A DNA stretch of 64,000 nt from AC-32 sp963772975 (GCA_963772975.1 CAVYZH010000011.1:124001-188000), one strand, 5' to 3'; counted from the stretch's first letter, positions 29,731 through 38,047 are shown. The notes: a model not told the origin generated them from the letters alone. Numbers and translations: made by a program.

Positions 29731-31020
29731 TTGGCGCGGTCGTCCGCGCCGCCGAGGCTCTCGTTCGCGGCCGGGGTCCCGCCCGAGCTGCCCCGAGGCT
29801 TCGACGGCTCCCGCGACGCCGAGACGCTCGTGGCCGCGGATCTGAACGGCGACGGTAACTCCGACCTCGCGCTCGGGAGCTTCCAGGACGAGGCGGTCTG
29901 GCTCGCGTTTAGCGCGTCTGGCGGGCGCCTTGCGGTCCAGCAGACTCAGTACCGAGTCGGTGGGGGGCCGTCCGCGCTGGCAGCCGGAGACGTGAACGGA
30001 GACGGCAGTGCCGATCTCGTTGTCGCCAAGGCACACAGCAGCGCGGTCAGCGTGCTGGTCGCCGACGGCCACGGAGGCTTCGCGCCGCCCGTCGACTACC
30101 CGACCGCCGCCTCGCCGGTCGCGGTCGCCCTCGCCGACCTGGACGGCGACCACAGGCTGGACGTCGCGACCGCCGACGCCGACCGCAAGGCGGTCTCGGT
30201 GCTGCTGAACCACGGGAACGGCATCCTCGAGCCAAAGAGCGACTACACCACTGCGATCGGTCCGGTCGCCGTCGCGGCGGGCGACCTCGACGGCGACGGC
30301 CGCCCTGACCTCGTCACCGCGAATACGTCCGGCTCGGTCTCGGTCCTGCTCAATCACGGCAAGGTTCTCTTCGCGGCGAAGGCCGATTACGCCGTCGGCG
30401 GCGCGCCGAACTCGCTCACGCTCGCGGACTTCGACGGTGACGGCTTCCTGGATGCGGCTGTTGCCAGCGCGCGCGCCCGGCAAGGCAAGCACGTGACGGT
30501 GCTGCTCGGGCGGGGCGACGGCACCTTTCGCCTCCGGCGGTACTTCCCGGTTCGCGTCTTCGCGAGCCGGCTCGCGAGCGGCGACCTGAACGGTGACGGC
30601 AGCCCGGACCTCGTCTTCAGCGACGGCGGCGCGCTGGCCGTGATGTTGAACCGGGGCGACGCGACCTTCCAGGGACCGCTCTGGTTCGGCCTCGCCGACA
30701 CGATCGCGGCCGGCGACTTCAACGGTGACGGGCGGCTCGACCTCGCCGGGGCGTGGGTGAACGACCGCAACGGCGCCTGGAGCGTGACCGTCCACCGCAA
30801 CCGCCCTGGCCTCTGCAACGTGCAGGACGTCCGCGGCAAGACGCTGGCGGTGGCGACCGACCTGCTGACGCGGGCCGACTGCACCGTCGGTTCGGTTCGA
30901 CGCGCGCGTTCGAGAACCGTGCGTCGCGGCCGCGTCGTCTCGCAGTCGCCGCGTTTCCCGGGCAGCGTCCTGCCTACGGGCGGCCAGGTGTCGCTCGTGC
31001 TCAGCCTCGGCCGGCGCTGA
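29731..31020 (+). CDS. Secreted FG-GAP/VCBS repeat protein with C-terminal PASTA domain
   Basis: The protein has seven calcium-binding-type FG-GAP repeats (DLNGDGNSDLALG, DVNGDGSADLVVA, DLDGDHRLDVATA, DLDGDGRPDLVTA, DFDGDGFLDAAVA, DLNGDGSPDLVFS, DFNGDGRLDLAGA). A PASTA-like module follows (VQDVRGKTLAVATDLL to the end). TTG 29731 is the first ordinary start, but it would cut off a clear signal peptide encoded in the same frame at 29677-29760 (IARTSALLLVVLGLAAGLA). That segment has no ATG, GTG or TTG in frame. Either a rare ATC/ATT start or a lost G in the G5 run at 29660-29664 is likely. The last 20 bp overlap the TOPRIM gene. Confidence 0.82.
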   Translation: MARSSAPPRLSFAAGVPPELPRGFDGSRDAETLVAADLNGDGNSDLALGSFQDEAVWLAFSASGGRLAVQQTQYRVGGGPSALAAGDVNGDGSADLVVAKAHSSAVSVLVADGHGGFAPPVDYPTAASPVAVALADLDGDHRLDVATADADRKAVSVLLNHGNGILEPKSDYTTAIGPVAVAAGDLDGDGRPDLVTANTSGSVSVLLNHGKVLFAAKADYAVGGAPNSLTLADFDGDGFLDAAVASARARQGKHVTVLLGRGDGTFRLRRYFPVRVFASRLASGDLNGDGSPDLVFSDGGALAVMLNRGDATFQGPLWFGLADTIAAGDFNGDGRLDLAGAWVNDRNGAWSVTVHRNRPGLCNVQDVRGKTLAVATDLLTRADCTVGSVRRARSRTVRRGRVVSQSPRFPGSVLPTGGQVSLVLSLGRR

Positions 31021-31546
31021 GCGCACGGTTCAGCACGCGGTCGAGCGGTGCCGGCGCTGCGTCCGGATCGAGCGCTTCGACGAGCAGCCGCGCGTAGCGG
31101 ATCTTGCGGCTGCCGCCGCTGCCCAGGAACCGCCGCAGCTGTTCCTCGACCGGCTGCCCGCGCCAGGCCGGCTGCTTCTGGAGGGTGCGGAACGCGTTCA
31201 GCTCGCCGTGGGCCTCGGCGACCGCCTCGACCGCGTCCGCTCCGAGCGCGCGGATCAACTCGCCCTCGAGATCCGGGTCGCAGGCGAAGAAGCCGCGTGC
31301 CTCGAGGTCGTCACCGATGGCGCGGCCGAACTCGCGCTCCTCGGCCGCGTCGTACAGGCCGCCGAGCGGGACGCCCAGCGGGCCGAAGTGCGCAAGGAAA
31401 CGGCCGATCGCGTGCGCGCCGCCGATCGGGACGATCTCGACGCGCTCGGCAACGAGGTCGACATTGCGCCGCTCGGCCAGCGTCTCGACCGCGACCTGGT
31501 CGCTCGTGCCTTCGACGAGCACGACCGACTTCGGCTGCTCAGCCAA
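31001..31546 (-). CDS. TOPRIM-domain protein (OLD-like C-terminal module)
   Basis: The 181-aa protein begins with SVVLVEGTSDQVAVETLAER, the glutamate motif of TOPRIM domains. A loop with YDAAEEREF follows at the place of the usual DxD, and the rest is helical. TOPRIM domains coordinate Mg2+ in topoisomerases, primases and OLD nucleases. No ATPase part is present, so this is a stand-alone form. The TTG start at 31546 overlaps the YjbR-like gene by 8 bp, and the two are probably co-translated. Confidence 0.75.
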   Translation of the reverse strand: MAEQPKSVVLVEGTSDQVAVETLAERRNVDLVAERVEIVPIGGAHAIGRFLAHFGPLGVPLGGLYDAAEEREFGRAIGDDLEARGFFACDPDLEGELIRALGADAVEAVAEAHGELNAFRTLQKQPAWRGQPVEEQLRRFLGSGGSRKIRYARLLVEALDPDAAPAPLDRVLNRALSAGRG

Positions 31547-31943
31547 CGGCGTGCTCGGCGAGCCAGGCCTTGGCGACGCGCTTCTGTGCTCGCGTCAGCC
31601 AGGCCTCGGCGATCAGGTCCTCGAGCTCGTCGCGCTCGAGCCGCGCTAGCTGCGGGATCCGCACCAGCACTGCGGCATAGGCGTCGAAGTGCGGCGTGGT
31701 GAAGAAGATGCCGCGGTCGTCGGCGAGCATCAGCTCCTTCACGTCGAGGTCGGCGACGCGGAACATCAGCACGTCGTCGAGGCGCTCGCCGGTCTCCGGA
31801 TCGAGCGCGTCGGGCCGCAGCCCCCGTTGGCAGCAGAAGAGCTTGCCGTGCACCTTGTACGCGGGCCGGCCGTCGTCGGAGAGCTCCTTCGTCGCCTGCG
31901 GCAGCGCCAGCGCGAGTGCGTCGAGGTCGGCCATGGTCGCCAC
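31539..31943 (-). CDS. MmcQ/YjbR family protein
   Basis: The 134-aa product matches the small MmcQ/YjbR family, with ALPQATKELSDDGRPAYKVHGKLFC, LMLADDRGIFFTTPHFDAYAAVLVRI and DLIAEAWLTRAQKR. A double-wing DNA-binding-like fold is known for the family, but its role is unclear. I prefer the GTG at 31943, which lies 6 nt after TACACT (complement of 31950-31955). The in-frame ATG at 31934 is a plausible alternative. It is divergent from the methyltransferase relic, with only 23 bp between the starts. Confidence 0.8.
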   Translation of the reverse strand: MATMADLDALALALPQATKELSDDGRPAYKVHGKLFCCQRGLRPDALDPETGERLDDVLMFRVADLDVKELMLADDRGIFFTTPHFDAYAAVLVRIPQLARLERDELEDLIAEAWLTRAQKRVAKAWLAEHAVG

Positions 31944-31966
31944 CGGCCAAGTGTAGATTCGGCGTC
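31944..31966. promoter_or_regulatory. Overlapping divergent leaderless promoter
   Basis: AGTGTAGATT at 31950-31959 contains a -10-like TAGATT for the plus strand (7 nt before GTG 31967). It also contains a TACACT for the minus strand (6 nt before GTG 31943). The two hexamers share the TA at 31954-31955, so one unwound region could serve both directions. Confidence 0.5.
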
Positions 31967-32436
31967 GTGAGCGGCAAAGACGGTTACTTCGGCGAGCCGA
32001 CGGCACATTCGCGGTCGTCTACCTCGTCTTCAACACGATCCAGAACGTGCTCACGCAGGCCCAGCAGGTGGCGACCTTCCGCAACGCCGCCGCGCAGCTC
32101 GAGCCCGACGGCTCCTTCGTGGTCGAGGTGATGGTCCCGGACCTGCAGCGCCTGCCGCCCGGGGAGACATCGCGTCCGTTCAACCTGAGCGCCGATCAGG
32201 TCGGCCTCTACGAGTACGACGTCGCCAACCAGGGCCTGCGCTCGCACCACTTCTCGCTCGTGGACGGAGCCTGGCGGTACCTGGCGGTGCCGTTCCGCTA
32301 CGTGTGGCCGTCGGAGCTCGACCTGATGGCGGAGCTGGCCGGCATGCGCCTGCGCGACCGCTGGGCCGACTGGAACCGCGAGCCCTTCACGAGCGAGAGC
32401 CGCAAGCACGTCTCGGTCTGGGAGAAGCCGCGATAG
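31967..32436 (+). pseudogene. Class I SAM-dependent methyltransferase with an internal deletion
   Basis: The first 11 codons (VSGKDGYFGEP) match the usual N-terminus of an actinobacterial methyltransferase family of roughly 245 aa. The rest, in another frame from about 31999, matches its C-terminal half, with DGTFAVVYLVFNTIQN, RLPPGETSRPFNL, FRYVWPSELDLMAELAGM and KHVSVWEKP. Between them about 90 codons are missing, including the glycine-rich SAM-binding loop. The junction is at about 31994-32004. The relic keeps its leaderless promoter (TAGATT 31954-31959) and an intact C-terminal reading frame, so the decay looks recent. An active enzyme cannot be made. Confidence 0.8.
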
Positions 32437-32447
32437 GCTCGGCGCGG

Positions 32448-32990
32448 ATGGTTCCCGAGGCGAAGCTGGAGCAGACCGAGCACGGGCTCGTCCCGCAAGG
32501 GCCTGGCTGGTACGTGCTCAACGCGCGTGACGCCAGCTGGTGGGCGGCCGAGGGGCGCGGCGCATACTCGAACCTCGAGGGAGAGCCGGACTTCGACCAG
32601 CTCGGGATCAGCCTCGTCACGCTCGCGCCGGGCGAGGCGATGGCGATGTACCACTGGGAGGCCGACCAGGAGGACTTCCTCGTGCTCGCCGGCGAGGCGC
32701 TGCTGATCGTCGAGGGCGAGGAGCGGCCATTGCGCGCCTGGGACTTCGTCCACTGCCCGCCGAAGGCAAAGCACGTGATCGTCGGGGCGGGCGACTCGCG
32801 CTGCCTGCTTGTCGCCGTCGGCGCGCGCGACAAGTCGGTCGGCGAGAACTGGGGCGGCTACACGGTCGACGAGACGGCAGCGAGGCACGGCGCGAGCGTC
32901 GACGAGGACACGACCAAGCCCGAAGAGGCATACGCGAAGGTCGCGAAGCGACAACCGACGAGCTGCGACGACGGCTGGCTACCCGACTAG
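32448..32990 (+). CDS. Cupin-domain protein
   Basis: The 180-aa protein has a single cupin barrel (LAPGEAMAMYHWEADQEDFLVL, GEALLIVEGEERPLRAWDFVHCPPKAKHVIVGAG). The histidine and glutamates are placed for metal binding. Such proteins are sugar isomerases, dioxygenases or binding proteins, and the substrate is unknown. The ATG at 32448 lies 8 nt after TAGGCT (32434-32439), a leaderless pattern. It follows the methyltransferase relic by 11 bp. Confidence 0.87.
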   Translation: MVPEAKLEQTEHGLVPQGPGWYVLNARDASWWAAEGRGAYSNLEGEPDFDQLGISLVTLAPGEAMAMYHWEADQEDFLVLAGEALLIVEGEERPLRAWDFVHCPPKAKHVIVGAGDSRCLLVAVGARDKSVGENWGGYTVDETAARHGASVDEDTTKPEEAYAKVAKRQPTSCDDGWLPD

Positions 32991-32996
32991 GTCGCG

Positions 32997-33833
32997 ATGG
33001 ACATCTCCGTCGACGGAGCGAGGCTGTGGTTCGACGTAGAGGGCGGTGGGCTTGCGGTGGACGGCGCCTCGCTGCGAGAGCGGCCCACGGTCGTCCTCCT
33101 CCACGGCGGCCCGGGGAGCTTTGACCATTCGTACTTCAAGCCACATTTTTCGCGGCTCGCGGAAGTTGCACAGGTGGTGTACCTGGATCTGCCCGGCCAT
33201 GGCCGCTCGGACTGGGGTGACCCGAACGCCTGGAGCTTCGAAGCGTGCGCCGACGCGGTGCGCGGGTTCTGCGACGCCCTCGGGCTTCGACAGCCGGTGG
33301 TCTACGGTCACTCCCTCGGCGGCATGGTGGCGATGCTCTACGGCGCGCAACACCCGGGCCACGCCCGGCTGCTCCTGCTGGTCTCGACCGCCGGCCGCTT
33401 CGAGGTGCAGCGTCTGGTGGAGGGGTTTCGCCGCGCCGGCGGCGAGGAAGTGGCCGAGATCGCCTCACGCGCCTATCTCGGCGAACACGTCGCGGACGAG
33501 GAGTGGGCGCGCTGCCGCGACCTCTTCGGGCCGAACGTCCCTGACGCCGAGACTCGCGCGCGGCTGCTAGTGAACGAGGAGCTGAGCGAGCTTCGGACAG
33601 GGAGGCTCCGCGAGTTCGATGTCCTCGATCGGCTGGGGGCAATCGAGTCGGCGACGATCGTCTGCGTTGGCGAGCTCGACCCGGTGACGCCGGTGGCTGC
33701 CGCCGAGGAGCTCGCAGCTGCCGTGCCCGGGGCGCGTCTCAAGGTGCTCGCCGGAGCGGGTCACTGGCCTTGGCTCGACACCCCGGAACGGCACTGGGAG
33801 TTGCTCGCCCGCGTGCTCGCCGGAGCGTCGTAG
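32997..33833 (+). CDS. Alpha/beta hydrolase (proline iminopeptidase-like)
   Basis: The 278-aa protein has the oxyanion-hole motif LLHGGPGSFDHSYF, the nucleophile elbow YGHSLGGMVAMLYG, an acid in CVGELDPVTP and the histidine in GAGHWPW. These form a complete Ser-Asp-His triad. HGGPG is typical of proline iminopeptidases and related esterases. The protein has no signal peptide, so it should be cytoplasmic. It lies 6 bp after the cupin gene. Confidence 0.9.
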   Translation: MDISVDGARLWFDVEGGGLAVDGASLRERPTVVLLHGGPGSFDHSYFKPHFSRLAEVAQVVYLDLPGHGRSDWGDPNAWSFEACADAVRGFCDALGLRQPVVYGHSLGGMVAMLYGAQHPGHARLLLLVSTAGRFEVQRLVEGFRRAGGEEVAEIASRAYLGEHVADEEWARCRDLFGPNVPDAETRARLLVNEELSELRTGRLREFDVLDRLGAIESATIVCVGELDPVTPVAAAEELAAAVPGARLKVLAGAGHWPWLDTPERHWELLARVLAGAS

Positions 33834-33842
33834 GCTTGTCCC

Positions 33843-34658
33843 GTGCCAGAAATGGGACAGGCGGCGAAGGCGGAGGTGTTCCGCGCCCTGCACGAGGGCG
33901 AGCCCTTCGTGATCCCGAACCCCTGGGACGCCGGCTCGGCGCGCATGCTCGAGGCGCTCGGCTTCCAGGCGCTGGCGACGACGAGCTCGGGGTTCGCCTT
34001 TACGCTCGGCAAGCTCGATGGCAAGGTCTCGCTCGACGAGATGGCCGCGCACGTCGCCGCGCTCGACGCGGCCACGGAGCTGCCGGTCTCGGTCGACCTC
34101 GAGAACGGCTACGCCGCCTCGGCCGACCATGCGGCCGCCGCGATCCGGCGCGTCGCCAAGGCGGGCGCCGTCGGCGGCTCGATCGAGGACTGGGACCCGG
34201 TCGAGCAGCGAATCTACGACTTCGACCACGCGGTCGAGCGGGTGGGGGCGGCGGCCACGGTGGCGCTCGAGCTCGGCTTCCCGTTCACGTTCACGGCGCG
34301 CGCCGAGAACCACATCCGCGGCCGCGACGACCTCGACGACACGATCGCGCGCCTGCAGGCGTTCGAGCGGGCCGGCGCCGACGTGCTCTACGCGCCCGGG
34401 CTCAAGACGGTCGACGAGATCCGCGCGGTCTGCGACGCGGTCTCGAAGCCGGTCAACGTGCTTGCGCTCTCGAACCTGTCGTTCGCCGAGATCGCCGAGG
34501 CCGGCGCGCAGCGTGTCAGCGTCGGCGGCGCGCTCACCTGGGTCGCGGTCAAGGCCGCGGCGGAGGCGGCGAGCGCGATGCGCCAGAGCGACTTCTCGGC
34601 GCTCGCCGCGAGGGTCCCGGTCGGCGACTGGTTGCGTGACGACGAGGGGCGCGGATAG
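33843..34658 (+). CDS. Isocitrate lyase / PEP phosphonomutase family protein
   Basis: The 271-aa protein belongs to the PEP mutase/isocitrate lyase superfamily. It has GEPFVIPNPWDAGSARMLEALG, TTSSGFAF in place of the gating serine region, and the Mg2+-binding VSVDLENGYA. Members cleave or form C-C or P-C bonds of 2-oxo acids. Most bacterial members of this subgroup are lyases of unknown substrate. The GTG at 33843 follows TAGGCT (33831-33836) by 6 nt. A strong hairpin spans its stop codon. Confidence 0.87.
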   Translation: MPEMGQAAKAEVFRALHEGEPFVIPNPWDAGSARMLEALGFQALATTSSGFAFTLGKLDGKVSLDEMAAHVAALDAATELPVSVDLENGYAASADHAAAAIRRVAKAGAVGGSIEDWDPVEQRIYDFDHAVERVGAAATVALELGFPFTFTARAENHIRGRDDLDDTIARLQAFERAGADVLYAPGLKTVDEIRAVCDAVSKPVNVLALSNLSFAEIAEAGAQRVSVGGALTWVAVKAAAEAASAMRQSDFSALAARVPVGDWLRDDEGRG

Positions 34659-34673
34659 CCCGCGCCCCTCGTC
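34641..34673. terminator. Bidirectional hairpin terminator between convergent genes
   Basis: GACGAGGGGCGCGG at 34641-34654 and its exact complement at 34660-34673 form a 14-bp perfect stem with a 5-nt loop. It covers the stop of the PEP mutase-like gene and lies 11 bp before the end of the convergent C39 peptidase gene. There is no T-run. Confidence 0.7.
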
Positions 34674-34683
34674 CGCGAACTGC

Positions 34684-36012
34684 CTAGGAGTTGTTCGCCG
34701 TCAGCGACGGCGTCGGCCAGCCGGCCGGGCGGATCAAGTAGACGATCCCGCCCGAGGCCGGGATCCACGCCCGCTCGAACTGCTCGCGGTCGTAGAGGTG
34801 CTTGACCACGGAGTCGTCGAGCGAAGCCGGGTCGTTGACGATCACCTTGCTGCCGTCGGCGCTGAAGCCTTCGATCACGAGCAGGTGGCCGTTCGTGCTC
34901 TTGATCCCGCCGTCGAGCTTGTTCGAGTTCCACGCGACGGAGGCGACCAACGGGATTCCCGCGTTGATGAACGGCTCGGCCTCGGCGAGGTTGTGCAGCT
35001 GCGTCACGTCGCCGACGAGCCCGCGGGAGGCGGCGTAGGCGGCGTTGAAGGGCCAGTTGCCGGCGCCGTTGTAGTGGTAGTCATAGACCGCGCGTGCGGT
35101 GAAATCGACCCACGGATCCTGGTGTCCCGCCGGCAGCGGCGGCGAGCTCACCCACGAGTACTCGGCCGGCGTCGGCCGGTAATCCGTGTTCGTACCTGTG
35201 ACGCTGGGCTGCGACCAGTAGGCGACGACCATGGCGGTCGAGGTCGGGCTGCACCACGCCTCGCCGCCGTTGTCGTACTGCGGGAAGTCACCGTGGTGGA
35301 TCTCCTGCGAGTACTGCGGGACGCCGAGGTCGACGTCGTTGGGCCCGGTCATGGTGGTCTTGCTCGGGTAGCTGCCCTTCTGGTTGGTCAGGTTCGACGC
35401 GACCGCGCTGAGGCGGGTGAGCGTCGGTCCGGTTGAAGCGGTGTTCTTCCGGTAGAGGGTCGCCTTCAAGCGGTAGGCGATCGCGGGATGGTCCTTCGCG
35501 AAGAAGGTGTCGATCGAGACGAAACCGTCGGCGTCGCCCTGTCCGCCGACCGAGGTGCGGTGGAACGAGTAGTCGTCGGACGACCAACGCCCGAGGATGT
35601 ACCACTTGGCCCAGTGGCCGTCGTTGATCTGCGGCTGCACCTCGACCTGGATCCAGGTGCCGGACGGTGTGTTCGCGTTCCACGACGAGACGAGCTCGTT
35701 GAACGGAAAGAGGTTCGTGACCCCGGAGGTCCAGGTGCCGGAGATGTACTGACCGGTACCGTCGACCCCGTCGCCCGAGTAGTTCAGGAACGGGTCGGCA
35801 TAGAAGAGTGACCCCAGGCCTGGCGACCCGGGCGACCCGAGCTGCAACGAGCCATCCGAGGCGAGGACGGTGCCGCTGCGGCTCGAGTCCGAAGCGGTGA
35901 AGTCGAACGTCTTGTAGTTGAGCGGGTACGGCTGTGCTGCCAGCGCGGGGGCGGTGCCGACGAGACCGAGCACCGCGGCCGCACATACGAAGAGAAGCCA
36001 ACGTCTTGTCAT
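34684..36012 (-). CDS. Secreted C39-like cysteine peptidase
   Basis: The 442-aa protein has a signal peptide (RRWLLFVCAAAVLGLVGTAPALA), a beta-rich N-terminal domain and a C-terminal peptidase C39-like domain. That domain has DNGGEAWCSPTSTAMVVAYW (nucleophile cysteine), TNGHLLVIEGF (histidine) and VNDPAS (asparagine/aspartate). It is secreted and probably degrades or processes extracellular peptides. TAGGAT (complement of 36019-36024) followed by 6 nt and ATG marks a leaderless start, mirrored by the divergent DUF2277 gene. Confidence 0.88.
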   Translation of the reverse strand: MTRRWLLFVCAAAVLGLVGTAPALAAQPYPLNYKTFDFTASDSSRSGTVLASDGSLQLGSPGSPGLGSLFYADPFLNYSGDGVDGTGQYISGTWTSGVTNLFPFNELVSSWNANTPSGTWIQVEVQPQINDGHWAKWYILGRWSSDDYSFHRTSVGGQGDADGFVSIDTFFAKDHPAIAYRLKATLYRKNTASTGPTLTRLSAVASNLTNQKGSYPSKTTMTGPNDVDLGVPQYSQEIHHGDFPQYDNGGEAWCSPTSTAMVVAYWSQPSVTGTNTDYRPTPAEYSWVSSPPLPAGHQDPWVDFTARAVYDYHYNGAGNWPFNAAYAASRGLVGDVTQLHNLAEAEPFINAGIPLVASVAWNSNKLDGGIKSTNGHLLVIEGFSADGSKVIVNDPASLDDSVVKHLYDREQFERAWIPASGGIVYLIRPAGWPTPSLTANNS

Positions 36013-36066
36013 GCCGGGATCCTACGACGGCGTCGTCTCGAAGCCAACCGTGAGTAGGATCGGGGC
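36013..36066. promoter_or_regulatory. Divergent pair of leaderless promoters
   Basis: Within 54 bp the two strands carry the same element, TAGGAT plus 6 nt plus ATG: TAGGATCCCGGCATG toward 36012 on the minus strand and TAGGATCGGGGCATG toward 36067 on the plus strand. The -10-like hexamers are at 36019-36024 and 36055-36060. Confidence 0.6.
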
Positions 36067-36339
36067 ATGTGCAGAAACATCCATACGCTCTTCAACTTCG
36101 AGCCGCCCGCGACCGAGGACGAGGTTCACGGCGCGGCGCTGCAGTACGTCCGTAAGGTGAGCGGCTTCACGAAGCCGTCGCAGGCGAACGAGCCCGCCTT
36201 CGAGCGCGCCGTCGAGGAGGTCGCCGAGGCGACCGGCCGCCTGCTCGCCGAGCTCGTGACGAATGCGTCGCCCAAGGACCGCGAGGTCGAGGCCGCTCGC
36301 AAGCGCGAGCGCGCCGCGAAGCGCTTCGCCACCGCGTAG
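36067..36339 (+). CDS. DUF2277 family protein
   Basis: The 90-aa protein matches DUF2277, starting MCRNIHTLFNFEPPATEDE and containing ALQYVRKVSGFTKPSQANE. The family is widespread but has no known function. It is small, basic at its C-terminus and cytoplasmic. The start is leaderless (TAGGAT 36055-36060). The acetyltransferase gene starts 10 bp later and may be co-transcribed. Confidence 0.9.
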   Translation: MCRNIHTLFNFEPPATEDEVHGAALQYVRKVSGFTKPSQANEPAFERAVEEVAEATGRLLAELVTNASPKDREVEAARKRERAAKRFATA

Positions 36340-36349
36340 CACCGCGGGG

Positions 36350-37201
36350 ATGGAGCTCACGCGGCACGAGGGCGCCGATGGGTTCCTCGCACATGCGGGC
36401 GAGTTCCTCGGCGCGCGCGAAGCCCAGCACAACCTGATTCTCGGGCTCTCGTCGCGGCTGCGGGTCGAACCGCTGATGTTCGGCGAGCCTCCGTACTTCG
36501 CGGTCGTCGAGGGCGACGGCCGGGTTGTAGGCGTCTCGATGCGGACACCGCCGCACAGCCTGATCGTCTCGGAGCTGGACGACGAGGCGGCGATCCCGCT
36601 GCTGGTCGCCGACGCGCGCTCGACGTTCGGCTCGCTCCCCGGGGTCGTCGGCCCGAAGGAACCGGCCGGGTGGTTCGCCGAGGCGTGGCGGGCCGCGACC
36701 GCGGTAGAGGCGCAGATCGAGATCGCGCAGCGGGCCTTTCGCGCCGACCACGTGATGGCGCCGGCTGGCGTATCCGGCCGCATGCGCGACTACGAGCGCA
36801 GCGACCGCGAGCTCGCTACCCGCTGGTCGGATGCCTTCGCCGAGGAGGCCCTGCCCGAGCCACCGCCGGGAACGAGCGAGGATTTCGTCGACCGCCGCGA
36901 GGAGGACCCGGACGGCGGGCTCGTGTTCTGGCAGGACGACGGGCGGCCGGTCTCGATGGCCGGCTTCGGCGGCCGCACGCCGAACGGTAACCGGATCGGG
37001 CCGGTCTACACGCCGCCCGAGTTGCGCGGCCGCGGCTACGCGAGCGCGCTGACAGCGGCGCTGACACAGCGGCTGCTCGACGGCGGGCTGAGCTTCTGCT
37101 TCCTGTTCACCGACCTCGCCAACCCGACCTCGAACAGCATCTACCAGCGGATCGGCTACGAGCCGGTCGGTGACGTCGACCTCTGGTCGTTCTCGGGCTA
37201 G
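36350..37201 (+). CDS. GNAT family N-acetyltransferase
   Basis: The 283-aa protein has a C-terminal GNAT domain with IGPVYTPPELRGRGYASALTAALTQRLL, the acetyl-CoA pyrophosphate loop, and FLFTDLANPTSNSIYQRIGY, the last part of motif B. The N-terminal half resembles a degenerate GNAT fold, as in two-domain acetyltransferases. The substrate is unknown. The ATG at 36350 has GGGGAT upstream and homology starts there. An in-frame extension to 36263 would run into the DUF2277 gene. Confidence 0.88.
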   Translation: MELTRHEGADGFLAHAGEFLGAREAQHNLILGLSSRLRVEPLMFGEPPYFAVVEGDGRVVGVSMRTPPHSLIVSELDDEAAIPLLVADARSTFGSLPGVVGPKEPAGWFAEAWRAATAVEAQIEIAQRAFRADHVMAPAGVSGRMRDYERSDRELATRWSDAFAEEALPEPPPGTSEDFVDRREEDPDGGLVFWQDDGRPVSMAGFGGRTPNGNRIGPVYTPPELRGRGYASALTAALTQRLLDGGLSFCFLFTDLANPTSNSIYQRIGYEPVGDVDLWSFSG

Positions 37202-37240
37202 GCTGCGCAAGGCGTCTCGAGGACCAGGGGAGGAATCCAC

Positions 37241-38005
37241 ATGCGAAAGGCAAGTCTCTTCGTCGTACTCTCGGCCGCGCTCGTCTTCGCCGCATCCGGC
37301 AGCGCGATCACGAACGGCGAGCCGGACGGGAACGCGCATCCCGAGGTCGGCGCGCTGCTCGCGACGCACGCGTTCTCCGACGGCACCTGGGAGGAGTGCA
37401 CCGGGACGCTGATCTCCTCGCGCGTCTTCCTGACCGCCGAGCACTGCGACCTGGGCGTCGACCGCGTCGAGGTGACGTTCGCCTCGACCTTCGTCCGCGG
37501 AACCAGCACGACCTACTGGGGCACCTGGAACGGCGACCCTGACTACAACCACACCTCGAGTGACCCGAACGACCTCGCGGTCGTCGTCCTGGACAACGCC
37601 GTTACAGGCATCACCCCGGCACGGCTTCCGGCGGCCGGCTCGCTCTCGAACCTGTCGGGCGACCAGCAGTTCACGCCCGTCGGCTACGGCGCGCAGTCCG
37701 TCACCAGCGGCCCGGGCGGCAAGACGTTCCACTACCAGGACGTCCGCTACCGGACCGTCGGCACGCTCAACACGCTGACGAAGGCCTGGCTGAAGCTGTC
37801 GATGAACCCGTCGCACGGCGACGGTGGCACCTGTTACGGCGATTCCGGCGGCCCGAACTTCCTCGGCGCCGGCGCATCGGAGACGAACATCATCGCCGGG
37901 ACGACCATCACCGGCGACACTCCGTGCCGCTCGACGAACGTCGACTACCGGCTGGACACGCCCGCCGCGAGGGCGTTCCTCGGGCAGTTCGTCAGCCTTC
38001 CTTAA
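37241..38005 (+). CDS. Secreted trypsin-like serine protease
   Basis: The 254-aa protein has a signal peptide (RKASLFVVLSAALVFAASGS) and the chymotrypsin-fold triad: histidine in LTAEHC, aspartate in DLAVVVLD and serine in CYGDSGGP. Six cysteines could form disulfides. GGGGAGGAA precedes the ATG, so the transcript has a leader. A TAGGCT hexamer at 37199-37204 could be its -10 element, overlapping the end of the GNAT gene. A hairpin follows the stop. Confidence 0.93.
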   Translation: MRKASLFVVLSAALVFAASGSAITNGEPDGNAHPEVGALLATHAFSDGTWEECTGTLISSRVFLTAEHCDLGVDRVEVTFASTFVRGTSTTYWGTWNGDPDYNHTSSDPNDLAVVVLDNAVTGITPARLPAAGSLSNLSGDQQFTPVGYGAQSVTSGPGGKTFHYQDVRYRTVGTLNTLTKAWLKLSMNPSHGDGGTCYGDSGGPNFLGAGASETNIIAGTTITGDTPCRSTNVDYRLDTPAARAFLGQFVSLP

Positions 38006-38013
38006 GGCACTCG

Positions 38014-38047
38014 GCGGCCGGGCTCTGCGGAAGCGGGGCCCGGCCGC
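38014..38047 (+). terminator. Hairpin after the trypsin-like gene
   Basis: GCGGCCGGGC (38014-38023) pairs with GCCCGGCCGC (38038-38047) over a 14-nt loop. It lies 9 bp after the stop codon. There is no clear T-run. Confidence 0.6.

Noticed and set aside
36167..37816. Minus-strand ORF of 549 aa opposite DUF2277, GNAT and protease genes
   Set aside because: Shadow frame, while three plus-strand genes with clear motifs cover it.
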